From Sedimentibacter sp. (lineage in GTDB: Bacteria > Bacillota > Clostridia > Tissierellales > Sedimentibacteraceae): DNA of 5,919 bases. Location of the stretch: NCBI GenBank assembly GCA_029256005.1, contig JAQSYS010000122.1, positions 1 through 5,919 of the forward strand. Direction: 5' to 3'. The notes under the pieces are model-generated. The model did not search any database. It worked only from the letters and a program-made list of their open reading frames with translations, and was not told the origin of the DNA. This document shows, in pieces, positions 1-5,366 of the stretch (position 1 is its first letter; every line of letters starts with the position of its first letter). The position numbers and the translations under genes are program-made.

Positions 1-1
1 A

Positions 2-379
2 GATGATGAAGTCGGTTCTCCTCTAATATCTAAAGACGGAACAGCAGCAATAGTTATGAACTTGCCTTCATTATCAAAATTTGAAAAAGAATTGGTTCCG
101 GGCGGAAAATTAATAATTAACAAATCGTTGATAGATGTTGAACCAACAAGAAAAGATTTGGATGTTTATTATGTATCAGCTAATGAACTTGCAATGGAAT
201 TAGGAAATGCTAAGGTTGCAAATATGGTTATGCTTGGCGCATATATTGAATTAACAAAAATCGTTGATGTTGAATCAGTACTTCATGCTTTCTTGAAAGT
301 ATTTGGTGAAAACAAAACTCATTTAGTTCCTTTAAATAAAGATGCAATGGCAAAAGGCGCAGAAGCTGTAAGAAAATAG
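2..379 (+). CDS. 2-oxoacid:ferredoxin oxidoreductase, gamma subunit (C-terminal part)
   Basis: The reading frame is open from the left edge, so the gene begins outside the window; 125 residues are visible and the family is usually about 180, so roughly the first third is missing. The ATG at 56 is internal: the codons before it (DDEVGSPLISKDGTAAIV) match the family. Seen: the 'SPLIS...MNLPSLSKFE...PGGKLIINKSLID' segment, then 'ANELAMELGNAKVANMVMLGAYIELT' and a closing 'HLVPLNKDA', all typical of the gamma domain of KorC/VorC-type enzymes. These cytoplasmic complexes oxidatively decarboxylate 2-oxoacids to acyl-CoA and reduce ferredoxin; the gamma domain is structural and contributes to CoA binding. 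Which 2-oxoacid is used (2-oxoglutarate, branched-chain or other) cannot be told from this piece. As the last gene before a terminator it probably closes an operon whose other subunits lie upstream. Confidence 0.9.
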   Translation, partial: DDEVGSPLISKDGTAAIVMNLPSLSKFEKELVPGGKLIINKSLIDVEPTRKDLDVYYVSANELAMELGNAKVANMVMLGAYIELTKIVDVESVLHAFLKVFGENKTHLVPLNKDAMAKGAEAVRK

Positions 380-393
380 TTATATGTTATATA

Positions 394-427
394 AGAACTG
401 TCTCAAGAGAGACAGTTCTGTTTTTTT
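394..427 (+). terminator. Intrinsic terminator after the 2-oxoacid oxidoreductase gene
   Basis: A perfect 11-bp stem (AGAACTGTCTC at 394-404 with GAGACAGTTCT at 409-419) closes a 4-base AAGA loop. It is followed by one G and seven Ts (421-427). It starts 14 bases after the stop codon and ends the upstream operon. Confidence 0.93.
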
Positions 428-454
428 AAAACTAATGATATCGGAAAATAAATA

Positions 455-463
455 TGATATAAT
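455..463 (+). promoter_or_regulatory. Extended -10 promoter for queG operon
   Basis: TGATATAAT gives a perfect TATAAT (458-463) preceded by the TG of an extended -10. There is no good -35 at the usual distance (about 435-440 reads ATGATA), as is common for extended -10 promoters. The predicted start of transcription near 470 lies between the upstream terminator and the queG start at 498. Confidence 0.6.
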
Positions 464-497
464 TAATATAATCAATGAAATGAAAGAGTGTATAATC

Positions 498-1586
498 ATG
501 AAACAAGTTATTTTTAAAGCGGCAAAATTAATAGGAATAGACATTATTGGCATAACGGATGTTTTAGATTACAGTTACATGACTGATATTTTAATCAAAA
601 GAGCAGCTGATGGATTAGACTGTGAATTTGAAGAACGAGACTTAATAAAAAGATTGGATGCAAGAAATGTATTTCAAAATTGTAAAAGCATAATTGCAAT
701 TGGAGTTCCGTATGCATTTGGTTATAAAAAACCAGAAACAGATAATATGGGTCTTTTAAGTGTATCTTCATATGGAGAGGATTATCATAAAAAACTAAAT
801 GATTTATTAAAAGAATTAGCTGAAGAAATAAAAAAATATTTTGATTTTGAATATAAAATTTGTGTTGACACATCGCCACTGATAGATAGAGAAATATGCA
901 AAAATGCAGGTGTTGGAAATATTGGTAAAAACACGCTTCTCATTAATGAGAACTACGGTTCCTTCATAAATCTAGGCTATTTGTTAACAGATTTAAAAAT
1001 AGAATGTGATAACATAATTAAGGATGAAGATATTTGCAGCGACTGCAATATATGCATTAAAAGCTGTCCAAATAAAGCTATATTCAAGGATGGGGGCATA
1101 AATTCTCGAAGATGTGTATCATATCTTACTCAGACAAAAGAATATATTCCTTTAGAATACAGAAAAAATATGAAAAATCAAATTTATGGTTGCGATATAT
1201 GCCAAATTGTATGCCCAAAAAATCAGTTAAATATAGAAAAAAGATCAAACAATGACTACAGTGGCTTGCTTGTAGACCTTGAGGAAATTTTCGAAATCAC
1301 AAATAAGGATTTTTCTGCAAAATATGGAATGTTATCCGGAAGTTGGAGAGGTAAAAATGTTTGGAAAAGAAATGCTCTGATTGCTGTTGGTAATTTAAGT
1401 CTTTATCACATGTTTGACTTGGTAAAAGAAGAATTAAGCAATGATTCTGATATGATAAAAATTTATGCAGCTTGGTGTTTGGTGAAATTAGATAGGAAAG
1501 CTGCAACAAAAATACTGTATAACTGTATGAAAAATGAAAATGATACAATTAAAAGGGAATATCTGAAATTAATGGAGGTATTATGA
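498..1586 (+). CDS. queG: Epoxyqueuosine reductase QueG
   Basis: The 362-residue product matches the iron-sulfur, cobalamin-dependent enzyme for the last step of queuosine synthesis, reducing epoxyqueuosine to queuosine at wobble position 34 of GUN-anticodon tRNAs. Seen: N-terminal 'LIGIDIIGIT'; 'VDTSPLIDREICKNAGVGNIGKNTLL' (about 123-148), which matches the family's conserved substrate/cobalamin region; a first 4Fe-4S set C180-x2-C183-x2-C186-x3-C190 followed by Pro; a second set C206, C232, C235, C239 ('GCDICQIVCP'); and a C-terminal 'WRGKNVWKRNALIAVGNL' with HEAT-like helices. The frame is open back to an ATG at 384, but that would start upstream of the terminator and promoter. ATG 498 fits family N-termini and has AAAGAG 9 bases upstream; ATG 480 is a less likely alternative. 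The stop overlaps the next start (ATGA), implying translational coupling. Confidence 0.95.
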   Translation: MKQVIFKAAKLIGIDIIGITDVLDYSYMTDILIKRAADGLDCEFEERDLIKRLDARNVFQNCKSIIAIGVPYAFGYKKPETDNMGLLSVSSYGEDYHKKLNDLLKELAEEIKKYFDFEYKICVDTSPLIDREICKNAGVGNIGKNTLLINENYGSFINLGYLLTDLKIECDNIIKDEDICSDCNICIKSCPNKAIFKDGGINSRRCVSYLTQTKEYIPLEYRKNMKNQIYGCDICQIVCPKNQLNIEKRSNNDYSGLLVDLEEIFEITNKDFSAKYGMLSGSWRGKNVWKRNALIAVGNLSLYHMFDLVKEELSNDSDMIKIYAAWCLVKLDRKAATKILYNCMKNENDTIKREYLKLMEVL

Positions 1587-1864
1587 TAGTAGGATCATGT
1601 GAAATTGAAATTATTATATATGAAGCAAATTCCTTAAAGGAAAAAAGGCATGTGATAAAAAGCATTATAGAAAGAATTAAATCAAGATTTAATGCGTCTG
1701 CAGCTGAGGTTGATTACAATGATTTATGGAACAGATCTGTTATTGGGGTAGCTGTTGTTTCCAATAAAAAAGCATTATGTGAATCAATGATATTAAAGAT
1801 AATAGATTTTATTGATAATGATGAAAGAGTAGAAATTATAAATCATTACATGGAGGTTAACTGA
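1583..1864 (+). CDS. DUF503 family protein (YlxP-like)
   Basis: This small protein of 93 residues has the full DUF503 pattern: N-terminal 'MIVGSCEIEI', 'SLKEKR' (17-22), 'SRFNASAAEVDYNDLW' (34-49) and a C-terminal alternating strand ('VEIINHYMEV'). The family is widespread in Firmicutes; the Bacillus subtilis member YlxP is encoded in the nusA-infB-rbfA region, and no precise biochemical role is established to my knowledge. Here the gene sits outside that context, between queG and nth. Its ATG overlaps the queG stop (ATGA) with GGAGG at 1574-1578, only 4 bases before the start, and its stop overlaps the nth start (TGATG). This suggests one translationally coupled transcript. No membrane segment or signal peptide is seen. 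Confidence 0.87.
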   Translation: MIVGSCEIEIIIYEANSLKEKRHVIKSIIERIKSRFNASAAEVDYNDLWNRSVIGVAVVSNKKALCESMILKIIDFIDNDERVEIINHYMEVN

Positions 1865-2499
1865 TGAATAAAGCAGAAAAGGTCTATGAACTATTAAAAG
1901 CTAACTATCCTGAAGCAAAATGCGGTCTTGATTATGGTACGCCTTTTCAACTATTGGTGTCTACAATGTTAAGCGCACAAGCAACTGATAAAAGCGTTAA
2001 TGCTGTTACTAAGGATATGTATAAGGATTATCCTGATCTTGACAGCTTTCTTAAATTATCTCAAGAAGAAATAGAAAAAAAAATAAAAAAAATTGGATTA
2101 TATAAAAACAAATCAAAAAATATTTATAGAATGTGTAGAGAACTAAAGGAAAAGCATGAAGGAGTTGTTCCACAAAATATGGAAGATTTAATATCATTGT
2201 CAGGAGTGGGAAGAAAGACTGCGTCAGTTGTTCTTGTTGAAGCTTTTAATATACCAGCTTTTCCAGTGGATACTCATGTGTTTAGATTAACAAAGAGAAT
2301 TGGACTGGCAAATGGTTCAACAGCCGACAAAGTATCTGACGAAATGATGTCCAAGCTTCCCAAATATAAATATCATCTCATGCATCACCTTTTAATTACT
2401 CACGGCCGAGAAATATGCACTGCACAAAAACCTAATTGCAATGATTGCATTTTAAAAGATATATGCAAGTATTATAAAGAAAATAATGCAAAAGTGTAA
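1864..2499 (+). CDS. nth: Endonuclease III (DNA glycosylase/AP lyase)
   Basis: The 211-residue product has the same length as the E. coli enzyme. Endonuclease III removes oxidised pyrimidines from DNA and cleaves the resulting abasic site, starting base excision repair. Seen: 'LLVSTMLSAQATDKSVN' (30-46) of the N-terminal helical domain; the helix-hairpin-helix 'LSGVGRKTA' (112-120) whose K118 corresponds to the catalytic lysine; 'VDTHVFR' with D136 as the conserved aspartate; and the C-terminal 4Fe-4S loop C185-x6-C192-x2-C195-x5-C201. All key residues are present, so the enzyme should be active. Its start overlaps the DUF503 stop, with GGAGG at 1852-1856 and 7 bases of spacing. No clear terminator follows; the next promoter starts about 40 bases later, so some read-through into trmL is possible. 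Confidence 0.96.
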   Translation: MNKAEKVYELLKANYPEAKCGLDYGTPFQLLVSTMLSAQATDKSVNAVTKDMYKDYPDLDSFLKLSQEEIEKKIKKIGLYKNKSKNIYRMCRELKEKHEGVVPQNMEDLISLSGVGRKTASVVLVEAFNIPAFPVDTHVFRLTKRIGLANGSTADKVSDEMMSKLPKYKYHLMHHLLITHGREICTAQKPNCNDCILKDICKYYKENNAKV

Positions 2500-2533
2500 A
2501 CGAACAGTAAAAAAGTAGTAAAATATGGCAATT

Positions 2534-2591
2534 AATTTGTCTTTATAATATATACTAGAAATGATATAATTGTTTCGATTTAAGACAAATT
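2534..2591. repeat. Perfect 10-bp inverted repeat bracketing the trmL promoter
   Basis: AATTTGTCTT (2534-2543) and its exact reverse complement AAGACAAATT (2582-2591) are separated by 38 bases. The left arm touches the -35 hexamer and the right arm lies just after the predicted transcription start and before the ribosome binding site. The arms could be paired protein-binding half-sites; this is inference, and AT-rich DNA can produce such a repeat by chance. Confidence 0.5.
2542..2570 (+). promoter_or_regulatory. Promoter for trmL and the Na/Pi transporter
   Basis: The -35 is TTTATA (2542-2547, 4 of 6 consensus), the spacer is 17 bases, and the -10 is a perfect TATAAT (2565-2570) preceded by TG at 2562-2563 (extended -10). 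Transcription should start near 2577, about 30 bases before the trmL ATG. The same TGATATAAT sequence is used by the queG promoter at 455-463. Confidence 0.68.
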
Positions 2592-2607
2592 GCGACAGGA
2601 GAAAGAA

Positions 2608-3078
2608 ATGTCAATAAACATAGTGTTATTTGAACCTGAAATTCCTCAAAACACGGGCAATATTGCAAGAACATGCGCAGCCACTGGCTCAAATCTTCAT
2701 TTAATCAAGCCTCTTGGTTTTTCAGTTAATGACAAATATTTAAAAAGGGCAGGACTTGATTATTGGAATTTAGTTAATATAAAGTATTATGAAAATTTTT
2801 ATGAGTTTCAGGAAATCGTCAAGGATAAAAAAGTTTTTATATCAACTACCAAGGAAAGCCGATTTTATACAAATGTTGAATATATTGATGACTGCTATAT
2901 TATTTTTGGGAAAGAAACTGCAGGTTTACCTGATTATATACATGAAGAATTTATTGATAACAGAATTAAAATTCCAATGATTGATAATGAACATGCAAGG
3001 TCATTGAATTTGGCTAATTCTGTAAATATTGTATTATATGAAGCCTTAAGACAAATAGGTTTCCCACAAATGATTTAG
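2608..3078 (+). CDS. trmL: tRNA (cytidine(34)-2'-O)-methyltransferase TrmL
   Basis: A SPOUT-class methyltransferase of 156 residues. TrmL uses S-adenosylmethionine to methylate the ribose 2'-OH of the wobble base (C34 or modified U34) of tRNA-Leu. Seen: 'NIVLFEPEIPQNTGNIARTCAATG' (4-27), 'LHLIKPLGF' (30-38), 'LKRAGLDYW' (45-53), 'IIFGKETAGLP' (98-108), and the C-terminal knot region 'IKIPMIDNEHARSLNLANSVNIVLYEALRQIGFP' (120-153), which closely follows the E. coli protein. The frame extends six codons upstream to a TTG at 2590, but that stretch contains the ribosome binding site; AGGAG at 2597-2601 with 6 bases of spacing supports ATG 2608. The stop codon (TAG, 3076-3078) overlaps the Shine-Dalgarno sequence of the next gene, so the two genes are very likely co-transcribed. 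Confidence 0.95.
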   Translation: MSINIVLFEPEIPQNTGNIARTCAATGSNLHLIKPLGFSVNDKYLKRAGLDYWNLVNIKYYENFYEFQEIVKDKKVFISTTKESRFYTNVEYIDDCYIIFGKETAGLPDYIHEEFIDNRIKIPMIDNEHARSLNLANSVNIVLYEALRQIGFPQMI

Positions 3079-3087
3079 GAGGATTTA

Positions 3088-4698
3088 ATGGATATTGCTA
3101 TTAATTTAATAGGCGGACTAGGTCTCTTTCTTTTCGGTATGAGTTACATGGGAGATGGACTTCAAAAAGCTGCCGGAAGTAAAATGAAGGATATTCTGGC
3201 AGCATTGACAAAGAACAGATTGATGGGTGTTCTTGTAGGTACGCTGGTAACAGGGGTTATCCAAAGCAGCAGTGCTACTACTGTAATGGTTGTAGGTTTT
3301 GTTAATGCTGGTTTGATGAATTTAAATCAAGCCGTTGGTATTATAATGGGTGCTAACATAGGTACTACAGTAACAGCATTTTTAGTATCATTAAATATTA
3401 CCAAGATTGCAACATTCATGGTTGGTGTTGGTGTTTTAATTTATTTAGTTGCGAAGAAGAAAAAGGTTAAAAGCATTGCAGAGGTTATTATAGGTTTTGG
3501 TATTTTATTTGTAGGTATGAACTTAATGGGTAATGCAATGGAACCATTAGAAACAAATCCGCAGTTTACTGGATGGATGACGAAATTTGATAATCCATAT
3601 CTTGGAATACTTGTTGGATTTGTAATGACTGCAATTCTTCAAAGCAGTAGTGCCACAACAGGATTATTGATTGCAGTTGCTGCGACAGGCGTTATAACAT
3701 TTGAACAGGCTTATCCTATAGTATTTGGACAAAACATAGGTACATGTGTTACTGCTTTGTTATCAAGTATAGGAGCTAACAAGACAGCAAAAAGAGCAGC
3801 AGTGATACACTTACTATTTAATGTTTGCGGTACATTATTGTTTATATTCTTTTTAAGAAAACCTGTTCAATGGATGGTATATGAGATTGTTCCATCTTAT
3901 GTTCCTCAGCAAATTGCTGCCGGACATATATTCTTTAATATCATTAATGTTATTATTTTATTCCCATTTGCTAACTTCCTAGTTAAAGCATCTGAATTTA
4001 TCGTAAGAAAAGATGGAAAAGAAGAAGAACACGTTACAAAATATATTGATGAAAGAATTCTTGTTACTCCATCAATAGCATTGACTCAGGCTGCTAAAGA
4101 AGTGTTACATTTAGGAAAATTGGCATACGAGCAAATAGATACTTCAGTAAGAGCATTCTTGGAAAACAATGAAGAACTGGCATACAAGGTTTTTGAAATT
4201 GAAAGAAAGGTAAATGAGCTTAGTAAAGCTGCATTAGAGTATTTGATAAAGCTAGACAAGGTTTCATTAACCAATTATGAAAAAGACAAACTTGTTGTAT
4301 TGATGAACGCAATAAATGATATAGAGAGAGTTGGAGATCATGCTGACAATATTGGAGAGCTAGTTTTATATAAAATAGAAAATAAAGCTAATTTCTCTGA
4401 ACAAGCAGTTGATGAACTAAAAGTTATGTTCAAAGATACAATGGATGCATATCAGGTATCATTGGATGCATTAAAATCAATTGAAGTTGAAGATTGTAAT
4501 AAGGTAATAGAAATTGATGATAAAATAGATGATATGTTTAAGAGTTTAAGAAAAAATCATATTGAAAGATTGAACAATTATGTATGTGAACCAAGTGCAG
4601 GTGTTATATTCCTCGACATAATAGGCAATCTTGAAAGAATGGGTGACCACTCATCAAATATTGCAGAATCAATTCTAGAAGTTATAAATAAACAATAA
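3088..4698 (+). CDS. Na+/phosphate cotransporter family protein with PhoU-like domain
   Basis: A 536-residue two-part protein. The first ~300 residues are a membrane domain of the NptA/YjbB (SLC34-related) type with inverted-repeat signatures: QSSSATT at 59-65 and again at 185-191, each followed by a Gly-x-Asn-Ile-Gly-Thr motif (88-93 and 214-219). Hydrophobic stretches occur near 5-20, 45-75, 80-120, 130-150, 172-202, 208-228, 236-257 and 278-300. Residues ~320-536 are soluble and helical with two PhoU signatures, 'DIERVGDHADNI' (411-422) and 'NLERMGDHSSNI' (514-525), whose acidic residues bind metals in PhoU. The family moves phosphate coupled to Na+; some bacterial members may export it, and direction cannot be read here. 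AGGAGG at 3077-3082 lies 5 bases before the ATG and overlaps the trmL stop. The functional link to trmL is unclear. Confidence 0.93.
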   Translation: MDIAINLIGGLGLFLFGMSYMGDGLQKAAGSKMKDILAALTKNRLMGVLVGTLVTGVIQSSSATTVMVVGFVNAGLMNLNQAVGIIMGANIGTTVTAFLVSLNITKIATFMVGVGVLIYLVAKKKKVKSIAEVIIGFGILFVGMNLMGNAMEPLETNPQFTGWMTKFDNPYLGILVGFVMTAILQSSSATTGLLIAVAATGVITFEQAYPIVFGQNIGTCVTALLSSIGANKTAKRAAVIHLLFNVCGTLLFIFFLRKPVQWMVYEIVPSYVPQQIAAGHIFFNIINVIILFPFANFLVKASEFIVRKDGKEEEHVTKYIDERILVTPSIALTQAAKEVLHLGKLAYEQIDTSVRAFLENNEELAYKVFEIERKVNELSKAALEYLIKLDKVSLTNYEKDKLVVLMNAINDIERVGDHADNIGELVLYKIENKANFSEQAVDELKVMFKDTMDAYQVSLDALKSIEVEDCNKVIEIDDKIDDMFKSLRKNHIERLNNYVCEPSAGVIFLDIIGNLERMGDHSSNIAESILEVINKQ

Positions 4699-4706
4699 TT
4701 TTAATT

Positions 4707-4734
4707 CAGAAAGCTTAGAGCTTTCTGTTTTTTT
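4707..4734 (+). terminator. Intrinsic terminator after the Na/Pi transporter gene
   Basis: CAGAAAGCT (4707-4715) pairs perfectly with AGCTTTCTG (4719-4727) around a 3-base loop and is followed by seven Ts (4728-4734). It lies 8 bases after the stop codon. Its T-run is also the outer left arm of the next inverted repeat. Confidence 0.93.
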
Positions 4735-4773
4735 ATACAATAGGAAAGTTCTCCTTTCCTATTGTATAAAAAA
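4729..4773. repeat. Perfect 20-bp inverted repeat (hairpin)
   Basis: Arms 4729-4748 and 4754-4773 are exact reverse complements around a 5-base loop (TTCTC). The outer ends are Ts on the left and As on the right, so on either strand no U-tract follows the stem and it is not a terminator by itself. It absorbs the T-run of the preceding terminator. It could be a protein site, a read-through RNA hairpin, or the edge of a repeat element. Confidence 0.85.
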
Positions 4774-4782
4774 CAAGGGGTT

Positions 4783-4878
4783 ATAGGGGAAGAATTCCCC
4801 TATCGTATTAAAGGGGGGTGCTGAGTAAAAATGCGTTAGCATTTTTACGCCGAAGGGGGACATAGGTCCCCATAGCGG
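4783..4878. repeat. Cluster of three further hairpins, built as a repeated two-hairpin module
   Basis: Three perfect stem-loops follow each other: ATAGGGGAA/TTCCCCTAT (4783-4791 with 4795-4803, loop GAA); GTAAAAATGC/GCATTTTTAC (4825-4834 with 4839-4848, loop GTTA); and GGGGAC/GTCCCC (4856-4861 with 4866-4871, loop ATAG). With the GTTA-looped terminator at 4879-4901 they form two copies of one pattern: a GGGG/CCCC hairpin, then CCCCTATCG or CCCCATAGCG, then a hairpin with the core TGCGTTAGCA. No open frame is seen. It may be a structured RNA or a miniature repeat element; I do not recognise the family. Confidence 0.7.
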
Positions 4879-4901
4879 AAGTTGCGTTAGCAACTTTTTT
4901 T
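4879..4901 (+). terminator. Intrinsic terminator ending the hairpin cluster
   Basis: AAGTTGC (4879-4885) and GCAACTT (4890-4896) form a 7-bp stem with loop GTTA, followed by a T-run to 4901. It would end a + strand transcript that read through from the transporter gene or arose within the hairpin cluster. Confidence 0.75.
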
Positions 4902-5003
4902 ATATAATTGCTGTTTTATGAAGGAGTATGACAGAAAAAAATGCAAATATGTATAAGGTGTGAAGACAATAAAAAACCAGAATTTTTTAAATATACTTAA
5001 GTT

Positions 5004-5012
5004 TGTTATAAT
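5004..5012 (+). promoter_or_regulatory. Possible upstream extended -10 promoter
   Basis: TGTTATAAT contains a perfect TATAAT (5007-5012) with TG one base before it. The -35 position (about 4984-4989, TTTTTA) is poor. If real it would give a second, longer grd leader starting near 5019. In DNA this AT-rich a chance match is quite possible. Confidence 0.3.
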
Positions 5013-5031
5013 TGAAACAATAAGAAATTTA

Positions 5032-5057
5032 TAAGAATTATTCATGAATTTTTCTTA
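5032..5057. promoter_or_regulatory. 26-bp imperfect dyad, possible operator
   Basis: Half-sites TAAGAATTATTCA (5032-5044) and TGAATTTTTCTTA (5045-5057) match as reverse complements at 11 of 13 positions, with the perfect palindrome ATTCATGAAT at the centre. It lies about 80 bases upstream of the grd -35 and next to the ACTTAAA repeats. No regulator can be named. Confidence 0.35.
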
Positions 5058-5134
5058 GAACTTAAAGAAAAAATGACTTAAAACAGAACTTAAATAGGAT
5101 TTGATGTAAAATGAAAAATATTTATAAATAGTAC

Positions 5135-5163
5135 TTGCTTTATTAAATATTATTATATATAAT
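5135..5163 (+). promoter_or_regulatory. Promoter of the glycine reductase operon leader
   Basis: The -35 is TTGCTT (5135-5140), the spacer is exactly 17 bases, and the -10 is a perfect TATAAT (5158-5163). Transcription should start near 5170, a few bases before the first glycine aptamer, which supports this as the true promoter of the riboswitch and grd genes. Confidence 0.75.
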
Positions 5164-5174
5164 TTAATTAAGTA

Positions 5175-5366
5175 AATATTTGGATGACGTTTGCGGGAGA
5201 GACTGTTATGTTATTAACAGCGCCGAAGGAGTAAGTAAATAATACTAGCCATATTATTATGATGATCTCAGGCAAAAGGACCGTAAATTGACAATACTCT
5301 GAAAAGCGCAAGCACCGAAGGAGCAACTCTTAATGAGAAGAGGAATCTCTCAGGTTGGTAACAGAG
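5175..5366 (+). promoter_or_regulatory. Tandem glycine riboswitch (two aptamers)
   Basis: Two glycine aptamers lie head to tail. Aptamer 1: P1 TTTGCGG (5190-5196) with CCGTAAA (5281-5287, one G-U); P2 GAGA (5197-5200) with TCTC (5266-5269); hairpin CTGTTA/TAACAG (5203-5208, 5215-5220); core CGCCGAAGGAGTAA (5221-5234); and TCTCAGGCAAAAGGAC (5266-5281). Aptamer 2: P1 CTCTG (5297-5301) with CAGAG (5362-5366); core CACCGAAGGAGCAA (5313-5326); hairpin CTCTT/AAGAG; and TCTCTCAGG (5346-5354). A leader TGGATGACG before aptamer 1 and linker ATTGACAATA between the aptamers may form the known leader-linker kink-turn. Aptamer 2 is unusual: the usual GGAGAG after P1 is GAAAAG, so P2 pairs poorly, and its P3 is only GC-GCAA-GC. 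The leader senses glycine and controls the downstream glycine reductase genes through the adjacent terminator. Confidence 0.95.

Larger units (their letters stand above)
4909..5134. other. AT-rich intergenic stretch without a convincing gene
   Basis: This stretch lies between the hairpin cluster and the grd promoter and is strongly AT-rich. It has no open frame above about 20 codons with a good start. It contains ACTTAAG (4995-5001) and three ACTTAAA copies (5060-5066, 5076-5082, 5088-5094), two of them within the longer AGAACTTAAA (5057-5066, 5085-5094). A dyad and a possible second promoter are listed separately. Its position upstream of a regulated catabolic operon makes it a candidate regulatory region, but this is inference. 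Confidence 0.5.

Noticed and set aside
384..497. Upstream extension of the queG frame to ATG 384
   Set aside because: It would run through the terminator at 394-427 and begin upstream of the likely promoter at 455-463; the 38 extra residues do not resemble QueG N-termini.
595..1548. Two antisense open frames (595-879 and 1297-1548) on the - strand
   Set aside because: They are opposite conserved queG codons, have low-complexity products without recognisable domains, and are explained by AT-rich codon use of queG.
2590..2607. TTG start at 2590 for trmL
   Set aside because: The six extra codons contain the AGGAG ribosome binding site of ATG 2608, and TrmL proteins begin at about this point.
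2789..2980. Second-frame open stretch inside trmL
   Set aside because: It is fully contained in a conserved gene, with no ribosome binding site and a product without family features.
4086..4274. Antisense open frame inside the transporter gene
   Set aside because: It is a shadow of the PhoU-like domain coding sequence, serine-rich as expected for the reverse of this codon use.
4777..4901. CRISPR array or tandem repeat array in the hairpin region
   Set aside because: There are no regularly spaced identical repeats with unique spacers; the similarity is limited to two diverged hairpin modules.
4920..4963. 11-codon frame starting at ATG 4928 after AAGGAG
   Set aside because: The ribosome site is directly against the start codon, the product is very short and there is no supporting similarity.
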